Counted from the first letter of the stretch, positions 34,641 to 46,870 are shown. The stretch: 64,000 bases of DNA from Eumeta japonica (GCA_005406025.1 BGZK01000101.1:248001-312000), one strand, 5' to 3'. Notes: generated by a model not told the origin, from the letters alone. Made by a program: numbers and translations.

Positions 34641-35470
34641 AATAGATTAAAATCTTTTTCTACATATTTAATCTGCCAGATTTTCTCATACATAAAATCA
34701 GAACCTCTAAATAGAAACCTTTCGTAGGATGTTAAACTCAATCAACTTGTGAAATATTTATTTTTTTGTTGTTTAGGATATTAAGCAAGTCATATCTACC
34801 ATACTAGCTTCACTATGATGGTACAAGGTTCATATAAGCAAACCTCTAAGATGCAGTATGAAGAAGCAACACGGGAACAAATGTAAATACATAGCCTATT
34901 AATATCATAACCCTCAATAGTTAAGTAAGGAAAGAACTCTCTATTATGTTTGTAACCTAAAGGAATATTCCAGAGGTACTTTGTAAATCACATGAAATAA
35001 TCGAGTTAATGCAAACAAAACAGCGAGCGACAACTTGTAATATATATGTGTAAAATATGCTCATTAAGCCCTTTTATTTTGTTTCCAACAAGGTATATTT
35101 TTAAAATGCATGTTTTTGATACAGTATGGATTCAATGTTTTCGCAATTATCCATAAACTCCTTTATTTTTAGAACCACTTTGCCGAAGTAATTATAATTA
35201 AAATACACCATTGAAAATACACTTTTAAATAATATAGACACAACCCTTATAAATGTTTAGTGAGCAGGCTAATATTCTGTAAACTTAACTCATATTAAGT
35301 TTTCCCATCATAACGATAACGATTGATTCATCTCAATCGGTGTCGTTATAACGGGCAAAACTACATCAGAGAGCGTGTGGCGCGATATCTTCTCGCCTTG
35401 ACGTAATTTTGAAGTGATAACTTTACCAATCTAGTTGTTTTAAGTTTACAGAATTGGCTGCAGAACTGCA
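34641..35470. other. AT-rich unassigned DNA
   Basis: No coding signal. The stretch aatacatagcctattaatat and cataaccctc...gttaagtaag at about 34888-34928 resembles 40100-40145, suggesting a shared old repeat tail. Confidence 0.45.
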
Positions 35471-35645
35471 AGGGCAATACAGTAAAGTCGCAGTGCGACG
35501 CGACCAACTCTTATCAGTTTAAGTTCACGACTGATCGCGGCTGTGCGAAGTGGATCACTGACCGGCCACGTAGCGCGTACGCAATTGGCCACCTAGCCCC
35601 CCCCGGCCCTCGCCGCGGTGCGCTACTTACGCGACAGCTGTTCTT
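35471..35645. other. GC-rich island 4
   Basis: Short CpG-rich stretch (gaccggccacgtagcgcgta, ccccccccggccctcgccgc) ending in an E-box-like cagctg at 35635. No frame of note; candidate regulatory DNA. Confidence 0.3.
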
Positions 35646-36001
35646 AAAGGTTGTAGTATGATATTTTTACGTAGATGTTCTAAACAATTTTTAGCAGAAA
35701 TAATTACTTCAATTGGTATGATTTCATGGAAATATTGTTTCATAAGGGTAGGAGATTATGAATATTTGACAAAAGATGCATGATAAAATCCATTCTGTGT
35801 GCAGTACTTTATGTTCTGTAGAGGGTGCCCTATTGAATTTTGTGTGAACTCACATAATTAATAATTTATGATAGGAGTATATCGATCAGTCCCGGTTCCG
35901 GTGTTAAAGTAATTGGACCTATTGTCATTTGTTCTCACAATGATATTCACTTTTACCTTAATACTCTAGTACATCCATTGTTTATGTGTTTAAAGTTTAT
36001 A
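35646..36001. other. AT-rich unassigned DNA
   Basis: No coding signal. agtttata at 35994-36001 may be the target duplication of the next element. Confidence 0.45.
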
Positions 36002-36687
36002 GTTTTTTTTCCTTTTTTTATTATTTTTTTGTACATCATCCCCTGTCGCTTATTTGGCGACAGCCCTTGTATGCCATTTTCAAAATTATTCATCTGCATG
36101 TGTTCAACCATTCATACTGGTTGGCAGGGAACTTAAATAATTGTGCTAATAATAAGTATTTATTCATGTTTTTCTCCTTTTTTTTTCTGCCAATGTTGTA
36201 TTCTTAGTTTTATCTCATTTCTAAGTCCTTACATCTATACATATTTTTTGTTTTATTTACACATCATTTCTTTCGTCACAGTAATACATATTAATTAATT
36301 TATGCTAATTTCGCTTGTTGTATAGATGTTCTCATGTTTATTTCTTTGCTATACATTTATTTCCATCCATGTACAAAACCGACATTTCATTTCAATATGA
36401 TATTAATTCAGCACAACACTAATTTACACAATCTCCCGCGCCAACAATGGGCTGTTTATTCCTACTCCTACAAATTTTGTTGTTAAGATTACTATCCATA
36501 ATTATTTGCAATACAAACCTTTGATCCGTTGACCACATTACAGTGTCGCGTGACCCGCTTGCAAAACCTCAAAAATATCTCTTTACTTTTTTTGGTCACT
36601 AAGGACACCCGGAAAATCATGCCTCGCAACTATGACACCGGTGCCCGCCTCGGTCTCTGCACGCTCTCTAGCGAATATTGGACACTC
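36002..36687 (-). other. R1-type LINE C-terminal end and 3' UTR
   Basis: Coding end CPIFARERAETEAGTGVIV-like text in mixed frames to about 36545, then the UTR. A stem-forming ggctgtcgcc-aaataa-gcgacagggg lies at about 36040-36070, before the terminal A-rich run (T-rich on the plus strand at 36001-36030). Confidence 0.65.
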
Positions 36688-37399
36688 TTAAAGAACGTAC
36701 AGTTTGTCCTGGACTTTATCAGGGGCGCATGTGTAGTACGGCGAATCCTTCAGCTTGAACCTATTCAGGTACCAAGCGAATTCGCCGTGTCCCGTTAGGG
36801 TTCGCGCTAAAAGGGGCGTTATCGTGACTCGCGAGAGGATCCTGTACGCCTCTTCCACCCGGGGAAAGAAGCACTTGGTTATTTCGCCAGTGCCTCCCTC
36901 GGTGTAACGCTTCTGCCACTCATCCAAGCTCGCCGCTCTGATCGCCTTTTTGGCGTACGACAGCGGAAAACGATCGTAATCCGCAGCCGTTTTCCTTTTG
37001 AGGGCGGCGTTCCTGGCGAGCTCGTCAGCACGCTCGTTTCCCGCGGTACCCGCGTGTGCTCGCACCCAGAATAGGCGCACTTCCCTGCCTTCCGCAAAGA
37101 TATCCATGATGTCTTGGTGCGCTGCATGGGCCAGAGGTTTGTAGGTTTTGGGACCGGTCAACATCTGCAGCGACGACTTTGAGTCGCTGAAGATGTTGAC
37201 CTGACGATCTCTGTCTTTCTTAACCCTCCTTACCGCCCTGTGCAGCGCGAACATCTCTGCCTGGAATACCGTGCAGAAGGATTCGAGCCGGAATGCGGAG
37301 TTCCCGGATTCCATTCCGTCCCGCCACTCTGTCAGGGCCGCACCGACTTTACTTTCGATTTTACTACCGTCAGTATGTGCGGCCCGACGATGGCGAGCC
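36688..37399 (-). pseudogene. R1-type LINE RNase H and tail
   Basis: A 208-codon open frame from 37314 downward. The four RNase H acidic positions can be seen: TDGSKIE (one frame over, about 37370), FQAEMFALHRA, NIFSDSKSSLQML and AGNERADELARNA. RLFWVRAHAG contributes the His-loop segment. Next come TGEITKCFFPRVEEAYRIL and LTGHGEFAWYLNRFKLKD, then a Cys-containing tail. RNase H degrades the RNA strand during replication of such elements. The first catalytic block is separated by a one-base frameshift near 37370. Confidence 0.85.
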
Positions 37400-38010
37400 G
37401 GTCCACTGTTGATGAATCCAGGTCCTCAACGCTCTCGAACCCGAATTCGAGAGTGTGCGCAGGGTGCGGCAATTCGCGGAAGTCCACGGGCCTCTCGAGC
37501 TCCCGATCGGCACAAATATCCCCCAATTCCCTTCCGCGTTTCACCTCATATAATCTGGCTGCTTCCCCTTATGTCTAGAGGGAGCAGCCTCGCGAGGATC
37601 AGCGCGGAATGAAGAGAGACCGTTCTGTAAGCTCGGCATGCTTTCAACGCTACACTGTGCTGTAGCGCGCCCAGCATCTTCCGCATGCCGAGTTTTTAGT
37701 TGCCGGGGCCCAAGCGCACGAAGCGTACATGACTATAGGCTCTATCACGGCGACGTATATCGTCCTAACTATCTCCGGACTCATCACCCAAGTAGCCTTG
37801 GCCACCCTGGCTATGCCTTTGTAGATATTGGCAGCCTTTTTACATGCCTTGGCTACGTAGGGCGTGAAGGTCAGCCTCTTGTCTATTGTGAGACCTAGGA
37901 GGCGGATCTCATCGACCGGGAAATTTCTGTGTTGCCCATGCGTATGACCGGGACGTCGAATTTCAGTTTTTTGTTAAGCACCATCGCGTTTGTTTTCGAT
38001 GGTGCAAACC
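37400..38010 (-). pseudogene. R1-type LINE RT C-terminal and connector region
   Basis: LRFAPSKTNAMVLNKK and FDVPVIRMGNTEIS follow a shift near 38012. Another shift near 37915 leads into a leucine-zipper-like connector (IDKRLTFTP-like, VLKACRAYRTVSLHSAL, ILARLLPLDI), down to GRELGDICADRELERPVDF and LPHPAHTLEFGFESVEDLDS at about 37530-37430. Several single-base shifts, few stops. Confidence 0.7.
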
Positions 38011-38596
38011 TCAACTGTCCCTCACATGGGCTAGTGCCCTGTTGGTCTCCGCCTCCAGTGCTGAGGCTGACTGTCCGGAAAACATCAGGACCACGTCGTC
38101 CGCGAACGCCTGAACGTATACACCGAGGTCCCCGAGTTCGCGGAGTAGGGAGTCCAGGACGAGATTCCAAAAGGTTGGACCGGCTATCGAGCCTTGTATG
38201 CAACCCTTCGAAGTCTCCTTCCTGAACTCCCCTCCGGTGTACCGGACAACGACTTCCGGTCTCGTAGGTAGCCCATCACCATGCCTCGGAGGTTCACCGG
38301 GCATTTGTGAGCGAGCAGTTGGTTCCTTATTGCTGGCCACCACGCGTTGTCAAAGACCCTTTCGATGTCCAATGACACCATCACGATGATCCTTTTGAGA
38401 TTTAATTCGTTGTGGATATGTGTCATTAGATCATACAACGAGTCCTCCGTCCCGCGCTGTGGCATGAAACCATACTGCCGCGTCTGCAGCTTCGGCATTA
38501 TATGGCATTGGATGCGCCAGACGAGCATCCTTTCCACGGTTTTTCCCATTACAGGGAGAAGGCCTATGGGACGATAAGACTTCAGACGGGAGTAGT
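38011..38596 (-). pseudogene. R1-type LINE reverse transcriptase core
   Basis: Minus strand: LKSYRPIGLLPVMGKTVERM, LQTRQYGFMPQRGTEDSLYD and IVMVSLDIERVFDNAWWPAI (first catalytic Asp block), then VMGYLRDRK. A frameshift near 38255 leads into VVVRYTGGEFRKETSKGC, IQGSIAGPTFWNLVLDSLL and VYVQAFADDVVLMFSG, with the FADD catalytic pair near 38090. All RT blocks from the second onward are present. It is the best-preserved RT in the window apart from the frameshift. Confidence 0.85.
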
Positions 38597-38929
38597 TTAT
38601 AATATTACAATCCAAAATGTTTCATACGAAAATAACCCCGCGGCGTTCACCAGTACTAAAATGTTATTCCTTAACGATGAAGAAAAGCTCAAAATAAGTA
38701 CAGAATAAAGTTCGTAACTCAAACCATAGTCAATTCTCATCCGTGTCAGACTACTGCAAGAATTAATAAGACAGATAGTGTTGCCACAATAAAATTTATA
38801 AATCTACGATTTTACTAGTGTTGCCAGAACTATAATTAAAATTATTTTAAAATTACCCATTAAAAAAGGAAAAATAAAAAATACAAGAATTATTAATGAA
38901 AAATTAATAGCTAAATGCAAATATTATTT
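38597..38929. other. AT-rich unassigned DNA
   Basis: Between two LINE remnants; no coding signal. Confidence 0.5.
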
Positions 38930-39720
38930 GAAAAAGAATTAAAATCGAATGAAAGAACAAACGATAATTATAATGGAAACAATAACTAAAAATGTAATGC
39001 AACAAATTGACGAACGACTTAAAAAGTTGAACGAGGAAAACAAACAACTTAAAAACGAAGTTATATAGTTGAAGGAGAAAATGGAAAGATTGGAAATGGC
39101 TAAAAAGGAGAGTATTCCTTTGGAATAAAGGAAGGTAAAGAAAAAAAGTTGAGTATAGTGAAAAAACATAACTTAAATGCTTAACGGTTACCCAGGATTT
39201 AAACTGCTAGAACAAGAAATTATTAACGCTTTCCGAATTGGAAATATAAAAATTTCGCCTTGACCTATTTTAATTTCACTTGTATAATACTGGAGAAAAA
39301 TGGAAATAATGAGGTCCAAAAATAAATTACCTGCAGAAATATGTATATGTGAAAGATGACTATGCAAAGGAAATATTAGAAACAAGAAAAACGTTACAAC
39401 CAAAGCTTGAAGAGGAACAAAAAAAGATAACATAGTTTACTTAAAAGTGTATATACTTATAGTTAAGAACCAAACAGTTGCATATAGGGAAACAAGGAAC
39501 CCATCTTCTTTGCTTATCTCAGCACACCACAGACAGAAAAACTATTGTACGTAGCTCCGAAGACAACGAATAAAAACGATACGTACGAGTACAAGGCATG
39601 TGCGAAATCAAATTCAACGAGAGAAAAGACCAAAGCATAACAATCGCCATACATTCGAAACCGGAACAATAACAACAATCATAATGCAAACCTGCAACAA
39701 ATAACTAAGAAAAACACTCT
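38930..39720 (+). pseudogene. RTE-like LINE N-terminal remnant with coiled coil
   Basis: From the ATG near 38972, METITKNVMQQIDERLKKLN continues to ENKQLKNEVI, a stop, then LKEKMERLEMAKKES: a heptad-rich coiled coil. In shifted frames beyond it, RPILIS and YWRKMEIMRSKNK follow at about 39262-39330, then YVKDDYAKEILETRKTLQ, PKLEEEQKKI at 39349-39430. This series resembles the N-terminal part of a lepidopteran RTE-like or L1-like LINE protein. The RT is not present. A GC-richer end (aagccggatggccgccgtgg) follows at about 39724. Confidence 0.6.
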
Positions 39721-39789
39721 CCCAAGCCGGATGGCCGCCGTGGGGGAAAATGACCTAAACCCTTCAGTTAAAAATAGAGGATTAATCCA

Positions 39790-40030
39790 AAACAACTACT
39801 TATTATATTATCGTTATCATTATCATTGTCATTTTATTTGTTACTGTCACTGTCACTCGCAGCGTCACTGTCACTCGCAGCGTCACCGTCACTGTCATCA
39901 TCACCGTCACTTATCATTACCGTTATCTCATTATCGTTATCGTTATCTCATCATCATTGTTATTGTCATTATCATTCTAATTTTCATTATTTTACTATCA
40001 TTTTCATTATTATTACATCTAAGAAAATTC
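39790..40030. repeat. Degenerate (TCATTG/TCACTG)n microsatellite
   Basis: About 240 bp of variants of tcattatca, tcactg and gttatc words; includes an exact 18-bp duplication tcactgtcactcgcagcg at about 39847-39882. Frames through it are Ser/Leu or His/Cys/Arg repeats and are not genes. Confidence 0.8.
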
Positions 40031-42839
40031 AGTTGTCAAGTTATGATAAGTAGCTTACGACACGAAAACATATAAACATACATACTTGCTACTTACAATA
40101 CATACATAGCCTGTTAAAAACATAACCTTCCGTAGTTGAGTAAGAACTGATTAGGTGTATGAGCATGTATTTTCCATCTCTACACAGTATCTTCTCAATA
40201 AAGTTTTTCCGACGTCATCCAAAACCGGGTGAACGACACTGCGGTGAATCGGACGAATTGTTGTTCGTTTTTTTTCAAGCGTCAATCTAATGTTAGTGTT
40301 ATGGCGAGCTTAACTTTTAAAGCTTTAAATGAAGACATTACGATATCCGAGGAGTAACTCAAATTATTTAATAAGTTAATAAACCCTTTAACTCATTAAA
40401 TAATCAAAACGAAAATAAAATAACTAAAATTTCCGCACTTGAATGTTTAGTGCGAGAATTGTTAGATTTTAATTTATATATAAAATTAGAGCCGCAACTG
40501 TATATACAAATTCAAAATAATAGATAAGATTAATTACTTTCATTACTTTGCATATAACTATTATGATACTGGATACGAAATTTGTTGAATGTCTGTGGTA
40601 GTTCATTTCGATCAATTTTAGAAATACACCGTTACGAGGCAAAATTCCCATTTTAAGATATCAGCTGTTACACGAAGAAGCCGATATTTTGACTCAACAC
40701 AATACAATGTCATAACACAAAGAAATGTTGATTCGAAAAGGCAAACGAAGATATTTTCTTGCCAAGCGAAAAAAATCTTCTAAATCTACTTTGGCTGACG
40801 ATCTCTTATCTTGATATAAAAAATTCTGAATTCTCCGATTGAGAATGTGAATTTAGGTGCTCGTTGATATCAAAATGTTTTCTGTATTTGATAACGCAAT
40901 TTGCTTTATTTCAGAAATATGCTATGTAAATATAATGCTTCTTTATTGTATTAATTTAAGAACCAAGTTCTTATTTTAAGCAAAGTCACTCTTAACTCTG
41001 TTTCGCTCCACGTGATTAAGTCAACACCACAGCTGCCGCTTAACACTTCTAAAACCGCGTTCCCGTTTACGCAACACCAAAAGCAGAAGAACTAAACCGT
41101 CTGAGGCCAAGTGTTTCGTTGCTTGTCATCACGGTGTACCGAACAGCGTTACGTTTCTCCGCATCTTTCCATAAATGATATCAAAAGATAAAAAAAATCT
41201 TATAAAGGTAAGGAAAATGTTAACATGTGCACCGCTTTTGGACGAAGCAAAGCAAATTTTTTTCTGGCAAACAACATTGACTCCGTAATGGTTTATTCTG
41301 TGGCTTAGCATTTATTGAACCGCTTGGTCGAGCGGTCGGCTTAATTAAAATAAATAAAGGTCGTAAAAACATTTATGCTATCTACATAAATGTATCTATA
41401 AATGAATAATAAAATAATATTAATTTTAAAATATATAATTTTGGCAATCATCAATGGTAAACTATACAAAAGCAACATTGTATAACACTGTATAACAGCT
41501 ACAATGTATATATCCACAAATTCATATTAACGTAGGCGCGCTCTATCATGTACCTATCATCTTGATCCTACCTATATTTTGAAAAGAGTCGATTTAAAAA
41601 TTTTGTGATAAACAAAACATTTTATAAACAACCATAACGGTTTTCCGAAATGTTAAAATAGTGGGATGTCAGCTTATATTGGAAATACAGCGATAGATGC
41701 AACAAATGTCTAAACTAATACTATTAAACTGTTAAACACAGAGAACTGTCCGGTTTTGACTATTGACTATTGACTTGACAAGATCAAATCGAAATCAATA
41801 AATTATCGCATTGTCATCAAACCTCTATATCTGTACGTATATCATATTATCACAACAAATGAACTTAAATTAAAACTTGTGATCAAATTCCAATACTTAC
41901 TGGATATGAACTTTAGTGGATTTTTGTCTCTTTGTTTCTCTGTCAACTATTTTTTTTCCAAACATTCTTACGCAAGATGGTTAAACAGTTTTTTTGGTAA
42001 ATTACTAGCCTATTAGATTATAGCGCTCGATTTAAATTTAATAGACGAGTTTCTTCGAATCTCAAAAACTATACCGAATTCTCTTTGCACCTTACCTGTG
42101 AATATAACCCAAATGAAGACAATTGGAACACAGATCGACACGCTTGACTGTAACACAGAAGACGCGAGGAAACCTGTCGAACTGCATCACCGATCGTTTA
42201 GAATTTATTGTCTACTATAAAATGCACCGTCTGCCTTACTGCGTTAACATGGCAAATATTTCAACAATAATAAAAAAAAAAATTGTCGGAACCCCATATA
42301 GGAAACTTGTTTTCACCTGAATACGTCTTTAAATTTGCTTCCACAGAGGAAGGCAACGCAGAACTGATGATAACCAATCCGGGGATACAGTTTGATGCTG
42401 CAGCTATATATCTGTCATCTATATCCAAAACCACCACTTGATAACTAAAGGATAAAAAAAATATTAAGTTTAGTGGGGACTGTGAAAAAGAGCGCACAGG
42501 TAGCAGAGCGGGAAGAGCTGATATTTTGAGGTTGTTTCGCTGCGTCACAAAATTTCTTTTTAGTATTAATTTCGACTCTAGGAAGCTACGATCTTTATTT
42601 GAGTTTCAATCGTCGGTTCCTATCAAAATCTATTGAATGCTATAAAATATTAGTGAGAAAATGTTATAGAAAAAATATATAAAGGTAATTTGAAAAATTG
42701 AAATAAATAAGAAATAAAATTGGCTTATTGACATTACATTATTCATTTCAATTTTTTAATTTAAGTTTACGTATATTTTCTATAACGCTTCGTATAATTC
42801 GTATAATCGACCGGTTAAAAAGCCAAAGCAAAATATAGA
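40031..42839. other. AT-rich unassigned DNA
   Basis: GC-richer patch at about 41000-41150 (accacagctgccgcttaaca, aaccgtctgaggccaag) without a frame. At 42120-42440 a somewhat less AT-rich stretch holds short open frames on both strands but no domain. Nothing assignable. Confidence 0.4.
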
Positions 42840-43082
42840 GATTGTATAGGGTTGGATAGAGCTTCTCAAGAAAAATTCAATGATAAAACACAACATGATT
42901 GCGGGGAACGAAAAAGAATGAAAGCGTCCAAGCAAATCAACAATGGCGCCAGTACACGTGCAATTGGAGCGACCGAGGCTATGCAAATGGATGATGTAAT
43001 TGCTTCTAAATCAACGTTGGACTGTATAGGCACCGATTATGCACGAACACCGACTATTAAAGATACATTGAGCAGCAACTAG
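42840..43082 (+). other. Short open frame of unknown nature
   Basis: 76 codons, from an ATG-less start near 42852 (TTG) to a stop at 43080. Hydrophilic, with RKRMKASKQINNGAS and ATEAMQMDDVIASKSTLD. The composition looks more protein-like than its surroundings, but there is no recognised domain, no splice signals I can defend, and a neighbouring interspersed repeat. It may be a fragment of an unrecognised mobile element. Confidence 0.2.
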
Positions 43083-43146
43083 TTCATGTTTCACTACTGC
43101 ATTATAGCTACATCAAATTTAGGGACTACTTAATATTGAAAAAAAA

Positions 43147-43660
43147 TTGGTTGCCTGTAAAGTCGGTATACGGGCGAAAGTTTTACGTGACAACGACTTT
43201 GAGTGGTAAAATCATTTTAATGTGAATATTCATTCGTATAGTAGGAAGAAGGATGAAATAATAGTAACAATTTAAAACATTTATTTATACAAAGAATTAT
43301 ATTTAAAACATTAATTTATACAAAGAATCTCGCACTGAATTTCATATTAACAAAATTTTATTTTACCTTTACACATACATACGTATTTATATACAAATAT
43401 ACATACAATAACTTGCAATACATTTGCGTACAATGAAACAGCGTTTACTACAACTAACTTGTTCCTATCTGAGTGGAAGGGACGCGTGCCTTTCACTTTT
43501 TATGTCTGTCTCTCTCGCTCTTAGGCGGGCTAACCATGCCCGAGTGGAAGGGACGCGTGCCTCTCACTCGCTCTCATTGTGAGCGCATAACGTGAGCGGA
43601 GCGTAACGCAGTTTCTTGAAGTGTCACCCGGCAAACCAATTTATAAGACGTTGTCACGTC
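43147..43660. repeat. Interspersed repeat, copy A
   Basis: Begins ttggttgcctgtaaagtcgg and shares about 290 bp with copy B at 58341. It then continues, unlike B, through two copies of gagtggaagggacgcgtgcc (about 43471 and 43541) to acgttgtcacgtc at about 43649. The word acgtgacaacg near the left (about 43176) and its complement near the right end suggest inverted ends, though not at the very termini. Class unknown. Confidence 0.7.
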
Positions 43661-43779
43661 AAAAATTGCAATTGTCATTATCTGTTGATGAAATGGGGAT
43701 TATTTTTTATGATACACTTAAAGAATTAATTAAGAACTTTGTACTTAATACAAAAACAGCATCACATAAATATCCAATT

Positions 43780-45720
43780 TGGTTTTCTTAGCAACTTATA
43801 CATTTATTAAATATAAATTACATAAACGCATTACAAAATTCAAAAATTCCTTACATATAGTTTTGTTTGATATTTTACAAATAAAGTGTGTTAAATTCCA
43901 AACTAATTTTTATAATCAATATGTAGTTAATCTGGAATATACTATAAGGTATAACCCCAAAATATTTTGATCGCTTATTAAACAAAAAAAAATCTTGCAG
44001 CAGATACCCGACTGAGATGCATTTAGAGAGTGACATTGCAGAAAGCGGAGTGTCGATATATAATTTCTTTGCTAAAATTTTTCCTTCATTTCCAAAACAT
44101 ACCACCAATGGTACTTATAGCTTAGACAATTTTAATGCTACCGATCCAAAGTCCACACCTTTACATAAATTGTCGTTTAGTGAACGTGACGTATGTAATT
44201 CTTTAAAAATCTAGATCCCGGAAAGAGTGCCAGCTCTGAAAGTATACCCTCAGTTTGTTTTTACATAAATGTGCTGCAATCTTTATTCCGACCGCTTAGT
44301 ATTATTTTTAATAGATCTCTAGAAGTTGGCATATTTCCTAATATCTGGAAGAAAGCTATTATCACATCGATTCATAAATCCGGTGTAAAAAATTTAGTTT
44401 TTAAATTATAGGTCAATCTTTATTTTGAATACTTTTGCTAAAATTAAAAAAAAAATAGCTTGCCATTGCTTAACTTAGTACATAAAAAATGAAATTATTC
44501 CTCAACAACATGGTTTTATAAAATCAAGATCAATCGCTATTAACTTGGTTTCTTATTTAAATCACCTTACAGAACATGTAGACAAGCGGATACTTGTAGA
44601 CGTTATATATATAGAAATTTTTCTAAAGCTTTCGACCGCGTTAACCACAAAATTTTGATATATAAGTTCTCCATTCTTGGTGTTTGTGGTCCTCTAATAA
44701 AATGGTTTACTGCTTATTTTGATGATATTAGACGCTCTAGAGTGGTTTCTGATGGATATTCTTCAAATACTTTCATAATTAGCTCAGGGGTGCCACAAGG
44801 CTTCATTTTAGGACCTATTCTTTCCAATATCTATATAATGATGTACAAGATTGCTTTAAAAATTTTGTTTTTCATTTATTTGCTGACGACTTAAAAATTT
44901 TTTGACCAATCTATAGTCTCAGCGATGTAGGTTTTCTTCAAGAAGATATATATACAGATTGTTACTTCGGTGTAATAATAATGCATTGACATAGAATCCT
45001 AGTAAATGTCACGTAATACAATTCTGTAGTAATACGAATACCTTGCCAAACAAATATAATATTAATGGTATCGAGGTGCAACATGTCGAACAGATTCGTA
45101 ACCTGGGAGTTACATTTGACACTCGCTTAAAATACAATAAACATATCGATACAATAGTTTCCAAAAGTTTTGATATCCGTTTTTTAATACGGAATTGTAA
45201 GAATTTTAGAAAATTTGTTACCAAATTTAGTTTATTCGATTCCCTAGTTCGACCACAACTTGGATTTTGTTGTACAGTTTGGAAAGCAAATTACGACACG
45301 TATGTTAAATGGCTGAAAAGTGTTCAAAGACGATTTTTATATCATATTTCGAACAGTGAATTATTGGCTAAGCGTTTGCCTACTTAAAAAAAAGGTTGCA
45401 ATATTATAATTTACCACTTCTAGTTGTTTGCAGAAAATTTCTTGATTTAGTCTTTCTTTTATAGATATTTAATGGAATTGTTGATAGTAATGAACTACTT
45501 TCCAAACTTCAAATTAATATCCCCAAAAATGTGCCAAGACCAAACAAATTCATGTCATTTAATGTTCGGGTTTTATGCTTGTTTAAATTGACTATGTTGT
45601 CAATTCAAGTCGTCAGTACGATTTTGAACTGGATATGTGTATCACACTGCGTAAATTTAAGTCAGAGCTCCGTAAGTGCTGTACTACTGATCGCGTATAC
45701 TAATCAATTAAATTAAGCTA
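43780..45720 (+). pseudogene. CR1/Jockey-type LINE ORF2, broken
   Basis: A connector region (YVVNLEYTIRYNPKIF near 43920, then EMHLESDIAESGVSIYNFFA) precedes the RT core in several frames. That core reads IIPQQHGFIKSRSIAINLVS at about 44498-44556; KAFDRVN-like text; FSILGVCGPLIKWFTAYFDD at 44667-44726; SSGVPQGFILGPILSNIY at about 44782-44835. The FADD-like box follows at 44880-44890. After a gap, VEQIRNLGVTFDTRLKYNKH and LFDSLVRPQLGFCCTVWK run at 45076-45290 in a 114-codon open frame, and a PRPNKFMSFNVR-like C-terminus near 45540 closes it. Stops and shifts are numerous. No endonuclease is visible, so it is 5'-truncated. Confidence 0.8.
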
Positions 45721-45990
45721 CATAAGATATATTAATCTTAGAAATGTGAAATATATTATTTTATAGTTGATTAAGTAAGTTTTCAGTGAATGTTTAATAA
45801 GACGCTAAAATTAATAATGCGTCCCTAATAATTAATAATAAGGTTTTGATATTGCTGTGCCCTCCCGTAATTGAGAAAACACATTGCAATAGTTTCAAAA
45901 CATGTTTTTATAGCTCATAAGTATATTTGTTGTTAGAGATTCCTAATGATAATAAATAAATGAATAAATATATAAATAATTGTACACATA
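45721..45990 (+). other. LINE 3' end and microsatellite tail
   Basis: AT-rich 3' region ending in aataaataaatgaataaata (about 45953-45975), a short simple-repeat end as found on CR1-related LINEs. Confidence 0.45.
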
Positions 45991-46239
45991 ACTCACTCAA
46001 AGAAAATATTATCCGTTACGTACACGTATTCACGTAAAATACACGGGCGTGCCTACGACACAGCCTAACCCCGATTTTTCTGACCAATATTTTATATTAT
46101 TTTTGTGCATATAAGCATTAAACTTGGCATATTGAAAATGCGTAATCTAAAGTAAGACAACAATTTGCAAAAACCGGCGAAACGTTAGTCGGTCTCGCGT
46201 CAATGATACCGAACTGAATGAAAAATACACCTGTTTTCA
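45991..46239. other. Unassigned DNA
   Basis: No coding signal. Confidence 0.5.
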
Positions 46240-46870
46240 GTAAATAGTTAACACAGATATATTTTGTGACGGTAGGGAACCATCGCTGCGACGGTTTTCA
46301 CTCGTCGTGAGCGCACAGAAAATATTTCCCAGTGAGTTGAGCAATCAGAAAGGGTCTTGTCAAGATTTAACGAGACCTGCGGAGAGGTTACGAATGCTGT
46401 TTGTCCCGCGCGCGTACATCTGGTGAACGCGGTGGTCCCGAGCACATCTGTAATTCTATCTAGCGCCAACGGAAGCGGCCGCCTCTGGCTTCCGGCAAAA
46501 ACGACCCCCCACCCCAAAAGCCTCGTCCGTTTATGAGTTGCGGGCGATTAGGCCGGCCGCGTTTAATGAGGGACGGCCGACGCGCCTCGTAAGTTTTTGT
46601 TATCGCACCGCCGGAGCGCCGCGAGCATCAGCCGCTCGCCGGCGGTGATATCCTTCGGCTTGGAGTGGGCACCGTACAAATTAAGTCGGCTCACGTTTGA
46701 GCATTATTCTGGGGTTAAGCGTACATAACTCGTTGATTATTTTATTTAGCTTGGGTACTTGCGTCCGTGCTGTATTTATTTTAATTAAGCTTAGCGACCG
46801 GCCTCCCTATTTGCTCTGGACGTACGATGGATCATTATTTGCAAGAACGATTATATAGCATGTCATCGAA
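46240..46870. other. GC-rich island 5, candidate regulatory DNA
   Basis: Raised GC over about 350 bp with NotI-like gcggccgc (about 46475), gggcgattaggccggccgcg, gtttaatgagg and gccgctcgccggcggtgata. An 89-codon minus-strand frame (46517-46248) has no domain. Homeodomain-type words (gcgattagg, ttaatga, gttgattatttt) cluster near it. A non-coding conserved element is more likely than an exon. Confidence 0.4.

Larger units (their letters stand above)
36002..38596 (-). mobile_element. R1-type LINE with RNase H, 5'-truncated
   Basis: A minus-strand LINE of about 2.6 kb. From 38596 downward: reverse transcriptase, RT C-terminal region, RNase H, C-terminal tail, and a 3' UTR ending in A-rich sequence near 36000. 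It begins within the RT domain, so the endonuclease and ORF1 are missing. Protein text is well kept, and the breaks are mostly frameshifts rather than stops. A possible duplication agtttata lies at 35994-36001 and 38594-38601. The C-terminal tail and UTR match the insertion at 13087-13695 in layout. R1-clade placement is from memory of similar insect proteins; other RNase-H-bearing clades (I, LOA) are alternatives. Confidence 0.82.

Noticed and set aside
37929..38225. 98-codon plus-strand frame
   Set aside because: Antisense to the R1-type RT, whose motifs are on the minus strand.
39847..39882. CRISPR-like regular repeats
   Set aside because: Repeats are variants of one short microsatellite with no spacers; the window is eukaryotic.
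39731..40075. His/Cys-rich 114-codon frame
   Set aside because: Translation of a microsatellite.
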